This document shows positions 49,159-60,051 of a stretch of DNA of 64,000 nucleotides, piece after piece. The DNA lies in assembly GCA_028023455.1 (NCBI GenBank), contig JAQFVV010000036.1, forward strand, positions 8,057,576-8,121,575, read 5' to 3'. Origin of the DNA: Epiperipatus broadwayi. Taxonomy: Eukaryota; Onychophora; Udeonychophora; Euonychophora; Peripatidae. The first letter of the stretch is position 1, and every line of letters starts with the position of its first letter. Both the position numbers and the translations under genes were made by a program. The notes under the pieces were generated by a model that was given only the letters and a program-made list of their open reading frames with translations, searched no databases and was not told the origin of the DNA.

Positions 49159-49624
49159 TTTTTTCAATTTCTTATTTGGTTTTGAAAAAGTGAGAAAAAA
49201 AAATTAAGGTTTGTGTTATCTAGTTTTATGAAAACTATTAAAGGCCAAAATAATTGTTAGCTATAAATTTTTTATTTTTTGTATAAGAAATTTTTTTTTC
49301 TTTTATTCAATACAAATTACAATAAAATAATTCAAATAAAAATAAACAGGTTTGAAGCAATAACAAAGGCAAGATGGTTAAACACAAAATCGCTGTTAAC
49401 TCCTTCCCTCTTAGCATTTTTCTTTCTTTTCTGCATCTTAGCCAGCTCACATTTGGCACGAAGTAGTGAGTCACATTAAACATTATTAAGTAGCTCTTGT
49501 GCCATAAAAATGTCTATGCAGTTTCTTCATTGGTAATTACTTAACCATAAAATTCTTTGAAAAAATATAATTATTTTCGACAATATAAAATTCAGCAAAT
49601 CAACAAATTTTCTTATACCAGCTG

Positions 49625-49795
49625 CTAGTGTTCTGAGATGATGAGGTATAAATGAAGAACACAAGGTTTATTTTTATATTTGTTTATAAATGAACATGAC
49701 AAGTTTTATTTTTAAATTTCTTCATCCAAAACAAACAGGAAAAAAAAACGTCTGAGGGTATAAATGAAGAATACAAAATTTATTTTTAGATTAAT
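49625..49795. repeat. Short spaced direct repeat
   Basis: GAGGTATAAATGAAGAACAC with TTTATTTTTA recurs as GAGGGTATAAATGAAGAATA with TTTATTTTTAGA about 115 bp later. Confidence 0.6.
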
Positions 49796-50039
49796 TGCTA
49801 AAAAGTAAAAAAAAAAAAATTATTACAACGCATGAAAATGTTTAATTTTTATCTTTTATTTTCTATTCTATTTTTAACTATTTTTATACTTATATTTTAT
49901 GTATGTATAAAGTTTACTAAATCTTAAATTTATCGATTAGTTATTCCAGTATTGTTTCATGCCAAACAGTTTTTAAAAATCAAATGTAAAATGGAATGTA
50001 GTTATCCAATTCTTGTCCATAAAAGTTATATATAAAATG

Positions 50040-50560
50040 ATTGCTGAGCCACCCGATCACACACATGTTGAAAAAATAAATAATCACCAATATATATATT
50101 TCATGCTAAACCAGCAATCATCAGTTGGTCCAGATTACTATCTCCACACATATATACAATCAGTGCTCAGCTTTATATTAAGGTAGCCAATGTTCATATT
50201 TAAATGGATAGGCTTCAAACTAACGTGAGCTTTGAACGTTCCGTCATCAGATTTTCAATGAAATGGGTGGCTGAAGAGTTGTGGGTTGGAATAGTTTGAA
50301 GCCTGTCCATTAAAGTATGAAGATTGGCTATCTTAATATAAAGCTGAGCACTGATTGGATATATGTATGGAGATAGTAATCTGAACCAACTGATGATTGC
50401 TGGTTTAGCATGAAATTGGTGATTATTTATGTTTTCAACATGTGTGTGATCAGGTGGGTCAGCAATATGAGATGGCATGGAGAGTTGAGGGTCGTGTGAA
50501 CATCTGAGTTTGAATCCCTTATATTTTACAGTATATATGTGCAAGGGTGTGTAAGCCTAT
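50040..50560. repeat. Foldback repeat family 2, copy 2
   Basis: Better preserved than copy 1: the arms pair over about 180 bp (ATCACACACATGTTGAAAA versus TTTTCAACATGTGTGTGAT, and CAATCATCAGTTGGTCCAGA against its complement). The centre is near 50244-50270. A 109-codon open frame across it has no coding character. Confidence 0.8.
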
Positions 50561-50648
50561 ACAGTGTATTAAATTACATAAAAAATTATTATAAATTTCG
50601 AATAAAACCATTTATGCTATTAAATATTAAGATTTTATAAATATTAGT

Positions 50649-51148
50649 GTATTACATTCAAATATCAGCCTTTCAAGCTAATTGTGCATACGCTTTTGCG
50701 AGTGTTAATAATAATAAATGAATACTTTCTCTCCAATACAAGATATAGTATTTATGCAGGAATAAAATGAATCCACTTATTCCTACGACTCAAATGCTTA
50801 TATATGAGCAAATCTGAAGTACTGGCAAGGAAAGTGTGAAGATGGAACAGTCACTTTAAATTACTGTATACAATGTCTGAATGAATGACGTTGGTGAAAT
50901 TGTCTAGAATTTACTAAACGTCATTCTATGTAGTAATTTAAAGTGACTGTTCCATCTTCACACTTTCCTTGCCAGTACTTCAGATTTGCTGATATATAAG
51001 CATTTGAGTCGTAGGAATAAGTGGATTCATTTTATTCCTGCATAAATACTATATCTTGTATTGGAGAGAAAGTATTCATTTATTCTTATTAACACTCGCA
51101 AAAGTGTATGCACAATTAGCTTGAAAGGCTGATATTTGAATGTAATAC
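50649..51148. repeat. Foldback repeat family 3, 215-bp arms
   Basis: Arms 50649-50869 and 50932-51148 are almost perfect reverse complements. The 62-nt centre contains a further inverted pair GAATGACGTT/AACGTCATTC. One diverged arm plus centre recurs at 59600-59870. Confidence 0.88.
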
Positions 51149-51435
51149 AATTGTAAACATACTCTATATAAAATAAATGCTTATTTAAATATTAGTGTAT
51201 TTAAAATTTACAATATTTTAGACCCATTATTTAACTTACACTTTTTCTAAATAATTATAAATAGTAACTTATCCAACATTTTCTAGCACAGAGATTAATA
51301 AAAGAACTTTTCATATTAGCTCATGTATTAATTTTCTTCCCTAAACAAATTGCTCACTTTTGATTGGCTATTTGATAATAAATTAAAATAAATAACTTAG
51401 TTACTTCATTAATTCTCTGTCATGCTTTATTTACT

Positions 51436-51660
51436 AACCTTTATTTTGTATTTTACAGATTTTAATAAGCAAATGCTCATTTATTAAGGGTAAACAAGAA
51501 ATTTACTAAATCAAGTTGTGTGTGTGTGTTATTTGACAGTATTCCTAATACCTCAATATTCATCTAAAACTTTTTATTGATATATCCAATACCCTGATAG
51601 CGGCATTGTTGACATTCATATTTTATCATTTCCTTACCTTTTACTAACTTCAGTGATACA
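51436..51660. repeat. Dispersed 200-bp repeat R4, copy 1
   Basis: TATTTTACAGATTTTAATAA, GAAATTTACTAAAT, GTGTGTGTG, AACTTTTTATTGAT and GACATTCATATTTTATCAT occur in the same order at 59140-59335. Confidence 0.75.
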
Positions 51661-51689
51661 ATGTTATCAACATATTTTTAAAAACAATA

Positions 51690-51880
51690 ATAAACTCTCC
51701 ATACACTAGTGCCACTCAGTGCAAACCATAGTAATCAATGTATGCGAGAAGGTTTGTGTATAAAATCCCTATCTAGTGCCACTTATCCAATATCCTTACA
51801 CTAGCTTCTAGCTTGTGACTTTTATATGTGAGGAGCCTTGAATCTGAGAGCACTGCACCTAGATATTATGACATGATGCA
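51690..51880. mobile_element. Hammerhead repeat, copy E, left part
   Basis: Contains AACTCTCCATACACTAGTGCC, the relic HHR-E and GAGAGCACTGCACCTAGAT. It breaks off at 51880 where a minus-strand LINE starts. The missing continuation (TTTAATGCAACCC...) is at 53560-53760, so the LINE landed inside this repeat. Confidence 0.65.
51785..51843 (-). ncRNA. Hammerhead ribozyme relic, copy E
   Basis: Alignable with the other copies by its neighbours (AUCCAA at one end, CACAAGCUAGAAGCUAG in the middle). The CUGANGA strand is lost and GAAA reads GAAG. Recognisable only by homology. Confidence 0.45.
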
Positions 51881-53560
51881 CTGTGACTTCTTTTATGGAG
51901 TCAGGAATCTCTCAGCAACTATGCCCAGAGAAATCTGTTAGCCACTTTACCTTTCCATTCTCCACACTAATTTTTCTCATATTCTTCTCTATCCTGCTCT
52001 ATCTCATTTCCACAACATAATCTTTGTCAATTCCATAGCCTTTATATCTATATCTCTCTTAGCTTTACCCAAGCCCTGCATAAAAATCTATAACCCACAT
52101 TCTGTATAATCACTTTGTTTATATTTATTCTTCCACAACTTCATTATTTATATTCTTTCTGCTTTCAGGCATTTACATTCAATTAAGAGATGCATAATAC
52201 TTTTTATGCCTTCCTTGCACAACTTTCATACTAAATCACCCACATTTCTCCATTTATGTCTATATTCCCTTGTTGCTAAATATCCTGTTTGAACCTTAAA
52301 TGGTAAACTATTTTCCTTGCTATTATCATAAATTAGCTCCCACACAATATTCCATTTACTTCTATATATATTTAAACTCTTTACTCTCCATACTAGTTCT
52401 CCATCTCTCCAACTCCCTATTCTTTATTAATGCATCTATTCTTCTATCCCTTTTCTTATCACTATAATACTCAACAATTCTCCTAACACAATCATCCCAT
52501 CTTTGACAAATTCTTTATCCAAATCTTCTGCATACGCTACTACACCTCTCTTCCCCATTCTGTTGCTTGCCCTTTAATCATAATCCAATGAAATACTATT
52601 TTGGCTATTCTCTTATTATCCATAAATTATAATCTATCTAACATTATCATTTGTGTATCCATCACATAAACACTTGACCATCCCATTTCTCCTCGAATTT
52701 CCAAATTTCTATCCACACATCTGCATCTAAAACATGTCTTTCTATTTCTCTTTGTACTTTTTCTAAGTTATCTAAAACCTCTTTACTAACACATAATGCA
52801 TCATTACCATGTGTTAACTCTGGTATTGCCACTCTCTTCCATATAATTCTAGCTACATCATACTTAATATATGAAAACACTGTTAATTTCTTTATCAATC
52901 CATTTTTTTTCTTTGCTTCATTTATCAATTTTTTCTTCCATTCATCCAAACAATTTCTTTGATTACTTAAGATGATTCCCAAATAATTATACCTATTCAC
53001 CACACTTAACTTTATATCCTCCAATACAATTTTTTTGCCTTCTCTTTTCCCCAGTATTAATCATCAGTATTTTTTATTTTTCCTCACTAAATTTAATCCC
53101 TATCTCTTTACCCATCCTTGTGTATCCTCAGCCTAACTTCCATATCTTCCCTTCTTTCTGTGCACAAAAAGACATCAGCAGCAAATAAAAGACCCAATAA
53201 TGTATATACTCCCTTGCCACCTATTAATGGTATCTCTATCCCTCTTCCTAGTCTTTCTATTGCTCTCTCTCCATTTCTCTCCAATACAACAAAAACAAAA
53301 TAGGTGACATACCTATGGGGCATCCTTGCCTTAGTCCCCCCTCTCCCCAATTTTTAACTGATTCTACATTCCCTAATTGATACAAATAGTAATTATTTTC
53401 ATATAATCTCTTAAACATCCACTAAAGCTCCATCCATTCCCAAATTTACTAAACTTACCCATAATCTATTTCTATTTACTCTATCATATGCCTTCACTAT
53501 GTCTACAAAAACCATATATAAATGTCTATCTGTATTTCTACTCATATCTATGAGCTGTGA
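51881..53560 (-). mobile_element. LINE family X, copy 2, inserted in a hammerhead repeat
   Basis: On the minus strand, 53560-53430 encodes MVFVDIVKAYDRVNRNRLW (reverse transcriptase, first catalytic Asp). 53350-53108 follows with MPHRYVTYFVFVV and LLFAADVFLCTE, the region of the FxDD box with an altered second Asp position. 53024-52662 has YNYLGIILSNQR and ELTHGNDALCVSKE. 52640-51881 corresponds to the C-terminal domain and 3' UTR of copy 1. It separates the two halves of hammerhead repeat E. Confidence 0.75.
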
Positions 53561-53765
53561 TTTAATGCAACCCTTGAGCTGCCACCTTTAATTTTTTTAA
53601 TTAACTATAAAGCTATCATACCAAAATAAAATTGATGTTTTCAATCCCAGCTTATTCACTTGTATAGACGTGTAGATCAGAATCCAATTCAGTATATACA
53701 TTTTGATGTCTTTGGTTATTTAATAACCATGGTTACTATCACACTGTCAGCAGGAATGGTGTGTA
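53561..53765. mobile_element. Hammerhead repeat, copy E, right part, next to the Penelope-like element
   Basis: Continues copy E: AATGCAACCCTTGAGCTGCC, a TTTTCAATC block, then GGTTATTTAATAACCATGG and CACTGTCAGCAGGAATGG. It ends about 30 bp before the first PLE codons. This position suggests the family is the terminal repeat or 5' UTR of that PLE (inference). Confidence 0.55.
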
Positions 53766-53792
53766 GCTTATTACATTTATTGTAGAAGTAAA

Positions 53793-56700
53793 ATGAATAT
53801 TGTTACAACAATAGCCCAGGAGAGACATATTTTGTGGAGGGGAATTTCAATGAAAGTATTAGAACAAAGAATATTATTCTTAACTAAATGCAGAGACTTT
53901 TATATTTTTCCTAATTGTATAATAAATAATATTTATTTTCAAAGCGCAGATGATTTGAAATTAACTTACGAGAGAGTGCAAGTCTCTCAGCGCTTGTGAT
54001 TATTAATAGCCAATCAGATCGTAAATACTGGGACAACGATTTAACAAGAAAAGAGTGGTAACCACTCTTAACTTTACTTGTCTGTCTATATATCCAAGCC
54101 AGTCCAAAGTACTTATATCTGAAAGTGTGAATATTAAATACCTTCACACACTACTCACTGACTTCAAATTACAAACATACAGCATGAAATCTTTAGATTC
54201 ACTATGCAGTAGATTATCGATGTTATAAATTGCAGAAATATATGTAAATAATATTTATTTTCAAAGCGCAGATGATTTGAAATTAACTTACGAGAGAGTG
54301 CAAGTCTCTCAGCGCTTGTGATTATTAATAGCCAATCAGATCGTAAATACTGGGACAACGATTTAACAAGAAAAGAGTGGTAACCACTCTTAACTTTACT
54401 TGTCTGTCTATATATCCAAGCCAGTCCAAAGTACTTATATCTGAAAGTGTGAATATTAAATACCTTCACACACTACTCACTGACTTCAAATTACAAACAT
54501 ACAGCATGAAATCTTTAGATTCACTATGCAGTAGATTATCGATGTTATAAATTGCAGAAAAGTAAAGTTAAGAGTGGTTACCACTCTTTTCTTGTTAAAT
54601 CGTTGTCCCAGTATTTACGATCTGATTGGCTATTAATAATCACAAGCGTTGAGAGACTTGCACTCTCTCGTAAGTTAATTTCAAATCATCTGCGCTTTGA
54701 AAATAAATATTATTTACATATATTTCTGCAATTTATAACATCGATAATCTACTGCATAGTGAATCTAAAGATTTCATGCTGTATGTTTGTAATTTGAAGT
54801 CAGTGAGTAGTGTGTGAAGGTATTTAATATTCACACTTTCAGATATAAGTACTTTGGACTGGCTTGGATATATAGACAGACAAGTAAAGTTAAGAGTGGT
54901 TACCACTCTTTTCTTGTTAAATCGTTGTCCCAGTATTTACGATCTGATTGGCTATTAATAATCACAAGCGCTGAGAGACTTGCACTCTCTTGTAAGTTAA
55001 TTTCAAATCATCTGCGCTTTGAAAATAAATATTATTTACATATATTTCTGCAATTTATAACATCGATAATCTACTGCATAGTGAATCTAAAGATTTCATG
55101 CTGTATGTTTGTAATTTGAAGTCAGTGAGTAGTGTGTGAAGGTATTTAATATTCACACTTTCAGATATAAGTACTTTGGACTGGCTTGGATATATAGACA
55201 GACAAGTAAAGTTAAGAGTGGTTACCACTCTTTTCTTGTTAAATCGTTGTCCCAGTATTTACGATCTGATTGGCTATTAATAATCACAAGCGCTGAGAGA
55301 CTTGCACTCTCTCGTAAGTTAATTTCAAATCATCTGCGCTTTGAAAATAAATATTATTTACATATATTTCTGCAATTTATAACATCGATAATCTACTGCA
55401 TAGTGAATCTAAAGATTTCATGCTGTATGTTTGTAATTTGAAGTCAGTGAGTAGTGTGTGAAGATATTTAATATTCACACTTTCAGATATAAGTACTTTG
55501 GACTGGCTTGGATATATAGACAGACAAGTAAAGTTAAGAGTGGTTACCACTCTTTTCTTGTTAAATCGTTGTCCCAGTATTTACGATCTGATTGGCTATT
55601 AATAATCACAAGCGCTGAGAGACTTGCACTCTCTCGTAAGTTAATTTCTAATTGTATAATAAAAATAAATAACTCCATATATAACTACGATAAAATTAAA
55701 TACCAATTACAAATGCATCTGCTGTCATATATCATTCAAGACTGTAAGATAGCTCTAAGGAATGAACAGAAGATGGCAGAGGATGATGCAAATATTATAT
55801 TACCCCAATGGATTGATGAGAAACTCTACATTATCGAAAGAATCAATAGCATGAGATTCAAACGCAAGATAGCATGCTTAGCAAATAAACAAAACATTGA
55901 TTATCAAGTGGCTATGAAAGATACTTTTGTTAACAGAGTGTCAGCTTTGCCACCTACAGACGTAAAAAAAGTACTGTCATTAGGGGCCAGATTCGTAGGA
56001 GGGCATTGGAAAACTCCAAAGTTGGAACTTATAGCAGATATAGAAGCTGGACTTATAAGTAATCCATAGAGAGACAATATCATTGCAGATATAGCAAAAA
56101 TTATTAGAAATAAACAATTACAAAAAATACTTCGTGCACATAAAGATAAAAGAATATCTATGGCTGAATATTACAAAGTATATTCTCCAGTTACAAAAAT
56201 TTCAAGAATGTTTGCCAATTTGAAAGTGCACAATCCCAGTGAACCATTTTGACTAATGATGGATTTTGGAGGGGTCCATTATTTAGAAACAGCTAGAATG
56301 GTGAATCAATTATTGAGCTTTTAGGATTTAATAAATACACTATCAACTCTTCATTTCAGTTTATTTCAAAAATCAAAAATGCAGAAATACAATGATTAAC
56401 AATAACTTTCATATAACAACTATGGATGTTAAAGAGTTATACAGATCTGTTAACAGAAAATTGTCAATTCAAATTGTACATAATGAGCTGTTAAATAATC
56501 AATGCCTGATGGAGTGCATCAATTTCATCACCACCTTTTTGTCTTGGCTGGATGACCATATATTTACAACATTTGAAGGAAGATGGTACACAATGAAAAA
56601 CAGCTGGCCGATGGGACTTCCTATCAGTGGTATAATCTCTAGTATTTTTTTAAACAATTTTGAGAAGCTAATTATATTAAAATACTTAACTAACCACCCA

Positions 56701-57560
56701 GAGTTTATATATGCTCAGTATGTTGATGATGTGTTTTGGCACCCACATGAGATATGATAACAAATATTCAAACGGAAATACAACACACCAATCTAATTAT
56801 CAATATAACTTGGGAAAATGAAAGGAAAAGATATACTTATTTGGTCTTAAAATTACAAAGGGAAGGCAGAACAATAAACTATACCATGATTATTAAATCA
56901 TTTGCAGTTAGAGGCTGTATCCATCCCAACTCTAACTCTCCTAAATCTCATAAATTCGCAGGTTTGAATGTCTTCCTGTTTAGAAATTCATATTTATGTA
57001 AATTCGAGTCAGACAAAAAAGACAATATTAATAGTTATATTAAAGATTTATTAAAAGCAGGTTTAAATATAAAACTATTACTAGCAAGATCAAATAATTT
57101 TATAGAAAAACAGCAAATAATGCTGAAAGGAAGGAACTCCTCCACATTACCCTTCCTTATATCATGAAAATGTCAAATTGACTAATTAAAACCTTATCAG
57201 ACAAATTTACAATAGTTTTCCATACACCAGCCAATACTAACAGACTTATTAACAACTCAAAGAATAAAATTGATCTCCCCCAAAAATCTCGGGTAGTTTA
57301 CAGCATGGTGTGCCCTCAGCCTAGATGCCAGGCCTTATATTATGGGGAGACAAAGACAACAATTAACAACAACCGTTAAATACATTATATGTATACAACA
57401 CTTCTACATTTCTTGAGCATCTAAAAAAGACTGGCTATGAGTTCATTCCCTCCAATCCCAAAATTGTATATATAGAAACAAATAACTAAAAGAAAAATAA
57501 AAGATGCATATTTTATCAACGGCAATAATAATACAATAAACACATTTGATATTTTTAGAA
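53793..57560 (+). pseudogene. Penelope-like retroelement (PLE), reverse transcriptase plus GIY-YIG endonuclease, broken
   Basis: A PLE protein can be followed in pieces. The N-terminal region at 53793-53926 (ILFLTKCRDFYIFP) resumes at 55664-56069 (ALRNEQK, FVNRVSALPP). A segment at 56070-56260 carries MFANLKVHNP. The reverse transcriptase at 56392-56757 has TTMDVKELY, a GLPISG turn and the catalytic YVDD. The thumb region follows at 56754-57167. The start of a GIY-YIG nuclease near 57295-57375 reads VVYSMVCP and ALYYGET. The coding region is broken by a 1.7-kb repeat array between 53927 and 55647, an in-frame stop at 56067-56069, a +1 shift at 56754-56757, and stops in the nuclease. PLEs are retroelements that copy themselves by target-primed reverse transcription. 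This copy is non-functional. Confidence 0.8.
53927..55647. repeat. 322-bp tandem repeat array with central inversion, inserted in the PLE
   Basis: About two units run in one direction (53927-54560) and about 3.4 units in the opposite direction (54560-55647). The period is exactly 322 bp and units differ at only a few positions (for example GCGTTGAG/GCGCTGAG and CTCTTGTAAG/CTCTCGTAAG), so amplification is recent. Each unit has a 19-bp palindrome, AAGAGTGGTTACCACTCTT, and a hairpin GAGAG-ACTTGCA-CTCTC. The array is flanked by the 16-bp direct repeat CTAATTGTATAATAAA (53911-53926 and 55648-55663), which looks like a target-site duplication. PLE coding sequence continues on both sides. The 101-residue open frame in each unit is a by-product of unit identity. 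Confidence 0.85.
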
Positions 57561-57811
57561 AATGAACAACCTAACTAATTTGTATTTGATTTGCATATAT
57601 TAAGGCTAATATAAACAATACCACAATTTTTAATATGGCTATGATTATGAGGCACAGAACCTTGAAAGCGCTCAGTCTTAACTGACTTATTAATATTTTT
57701 TCATTTGTATAGCTTCTGCAACTTGCATATCATATGCGTTTTGTAGCTTACCACTAAACTTAGTAAGATCACTATTCCCTATGCTTATATGAGCTGGTAA
57801 AGGCAGTAATG

Positions 57812-59064
57812 TGATGTGATGTACTGTAGCTTCTCCTTAAATGAAGTCAAGAATTTCTCAGCAATTATGCTCAGAAAAACCTGTTAGCCACTTTATTTTC
57901 CATTCCCCAATCTAAGTTTTCCCTTATTCTGCTCCATCCCATTTCCACAACATAATCTTTGTCAACTCTATAGCCTTTATATCTAAATCCCCCTTATTTT
58001 TTTCCAAACCCAGCATAAAACCAATAATCCACTTTCTGTATAATCAGTTTTTTTATATTTATTCTTCCATAATTTCATTATATGTACCCTTTCTGTTTTC
58101 AAACATTTACATTCAATTAATATATGCCTAATATTTTCTATTCCTTTCTTACATAATTTACAGACTAAATCACCCATATTTTTTCATTTACATGTATATT
58201 CTCTTGTTGCTAAAGATCCCATTCAAGCCTCAAACAATAAACTAATTTCCTTATTATTATCATATATTAACTCGCACCTAATATTCTGTTTACTTCTATA
58301 TATATTTAAACTCTTTTTACTCTCCATACCAGTTCTCCATCTCTCTAACTCCCTCTTCTTTATTATTAAAACTATTTTTTTATCCCATTCCTTACCACTA
58401 TAACACTCAACAATCCTCCTAACATAATCATCCCATCTTTTGTACAAATATACTGATATAAATTCTTTATCCAAATCTTTTGCATACCACATTACCTTTC
58501 TCACCCATCTTGTTGCCTGCCCTTTACTCATAACCCAATTAAATTCTATTTTGGTTATTCTTTTATTATCCATAAACTGCAATCTACCAAACATTTTCAT
58601 TTTACTTTTTGCATCTCTCATATGAAAACTTGACCATCCCATTTCTCCTTGAATTCCCTCCCTTGCTGTCCATACATCTGCATCCAATACATGTCTTCAT
58701 ACTTCCCCTTGAACTTCTTCTAAATAATCTAATACTCCTTTACTAACACATAATGCATCATTACCATATGTTAACCCTGCTCCTGCAACTCCCATATAAT
58801 TCTAGTTACATCATATTTATTATATGAAAACACTGTTAATTTCTTTATCAATCCTTTGTTTTCTTTGCTTCATTTATCAATTTTTTCTCTCATTCATCCA
58901 AATAATTTTTTTAATTACTTAAAATAATTTCCAAATAACTATATCTATTCACCACACTTAACTTAATATCTCCCAATAAAAATTCTGCATCCTCTTTTTC
59001 CCCAGTATTAACCATCATTATATTTGATTTTTCTTCACTAAATTTAATCCCCATCTCTTTACCC
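57812..59064 (-). mobile_element. LINE family X, copy 3
   Basis: Minus-strand frames 58687-58223 (MKMFGRLQFMDNKRITK, GQATRWVRKV) and 58177-57983 (CKLCKKGIENIRHILIEC) match copy 1. Upstream, 59060-58690 corresponds to the thumb region of copy 2, with more frame damage. The 3' UTR near 57812-57900 ends next to GATGTGATGTACTGTAG. It sits between the PLE and a deleted hammerhead repeat. Confidence 0.75.
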
Positions 59065-59072
59065 ACCCTTGA

Positions 59073-59130
59073 ACAAACTCTCCATACAGTAGTACCACCT
59101 AGTGCAGGTGATCATGTGATGTTTATTGGT
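59073..59130. mobile_element. Hammerhead repeat, terminal fragments joined
   Basis: The outer end ACAAACTCTCCATACAGTAG is fused to the other outer end GTGATCATGTGATGTTTATT, with the ribozyme-bearing middle deleted. It abuts a minus-strand LINE at 59064. Confidence 0.5.
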
Positions 59131-59139
59131 TTAATATTA

Positions 59140-59335
59140 TTTTTTTGTATTTTACAGATTTGATAAGCAAATGTTCATTTATTAAGAATAAAAAGAAATT
59201 TACTAAATTAAGTAATGTGTGTGTCTGTGATTTGATAAAATTCCTACTACTATGATATATATCTTAAACTTTTTATTGATGTAGACAATAGTTTGACAGC
59301 CATATCACTGACATTCGTATTTTATCATGTCTTCT
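59140..59335. repeat. Dispersed 200-bp repeat R4, copy 2
   Basis: Diverged match to 51436-51660 in the same orientation. Both copies lie between a hammerhead repeat and foldback family 3, but in opposite order. Confidence 0.75.
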
Positions 59336-59424
59336 TCTTTTATATCCACATTTATCCCTGATATTTTTTACTTCCTCACCCAACTTAATTTTCTTCAGCT
59401 ATTACAATTGTAAGACTTTTGAAG

Positions 59425-59516
59425 CCTTTTTTCATAGGTCAAAGCATTGACTGGGAAACGAACACAGGTCAGCTGCTTGGGAGGCAGCTATGCTAACCGC
59501 TAGGCCATGAACGCAT
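59425..59516 (-). repeat. tRNA-derived SINE, type B, with target duplication
   Basis: Minus-strand type B body with tail CAATGCTTTGACCTATG. Flanked by 11-bp GACTTTTGAAG (59414-59424 and 59517-59527). Confidence 0.88.
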
Positions 59517-59599
59517 GACTTTTGAAGACTTTATTCATTTTCTATCAAGAATATAGAATATATGTTAATGATTTTAAAGTTTCATAAATAATTATATTT

Positions 59600-59870
59600 C
59601 ATTCCAATATCAGCCTTTCAAGCTAATTGAGCATGCGCCTTTGAGTGTTAAATAAATGAATATTCTCTTCTTCAATCCAAGATATAGCATTTATGCAGGA
59701 ATAAAAAAAATCCCTTATTCCTACGACTCAAATTCTTTTATATGAGCAAATCTGAAGAACTTCTGAAGAGAGCGCGAGTAGATTCTCACTTTAAATTACT
59801 ATTTACGATGTTTTTTGACTGAATGACGCCGGTGTAATTACTTAGAATTTACTAGACATCATTCTTACTG
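59600..59870. repeat. Foldback repeat family 3, single arm
   Basis: Matches the left arm and centre of the 50.65-kb foldback (ATATCAGCCTTTCAAGCTAA, GGAATAA...TTCCTACGACTCAAAT, TTAGAATTTACTAGACATC), with the second arm absent. Confidence 0.75.
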
Positions 59871-59878
59871 AAACTTAA

Positions 59879-60038
59879 TTATGAGTAAATAAGCAAATAT
59901 TTGCTTTTTTTTTTCATATGTCATAGCATCGGCCGGGACGTGAACCCACAACCGTCTGCAACCAACTACTTGCTTGCATGGCGGCTACGATACCTCTCGG
60001 CTAACAACGCAAGACAATATTTGCTTATTTACTCATAA
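59879..60038. repeat. Perfect palindromic target split by a SINE
   Basis: 59879-59901 and 60016-60038 are exact 23-bp reverse complements (TTATGAGTAAATAAGCAAAT...). Without the SINE and one target copy they would form an uninterrupted 40-bp palindrome. Confidence 0.85.
59907..60015 (-). repeat. tRNA-derived SINE, type A, in the centre of a palindrome
   Basis: Minus-strand type A body (GCCGAGAGGTATCGTAGCCG, box B GGTTCACGTCC, GGCCGATGCTATGACATATG). The flanking 11-bp direct repeat AATATTTGCTT (59896-59906, 60016-60026) is a target duplication. The target itself was a palindrome. Confidence 0.88.
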
Positions 60039-60051
60039 ATAATTATAATAC

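Noticed and set aside
33387-50250. CUGAUGA on the minus strand at the centres of foldback family 2 (33393-33387 and 50250-50244)
   Set aside because: No GAAA and no consistent stem II or NUH triplet follows in either copy. At most a very old relic.
54560-55647. Hammerhead in the 322-bp unit
   Set aside because: The would-be core reads CUGAGAG instead of CUGANGA and there is no GAAA after the hairpin.
53927-55647. CRISPR array
   Set aside because: The regular period reflects long identical units with no unique spacers, in an animal genome context.
53911-56069. Six near-identical open frames of about 100 codons in the 322-bp repeats
   Set aside because: They are identical because the DNA units are identical, run in both directions, have AT-driven composition and no known motif. 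The last one merely reads through into PLE sequence.
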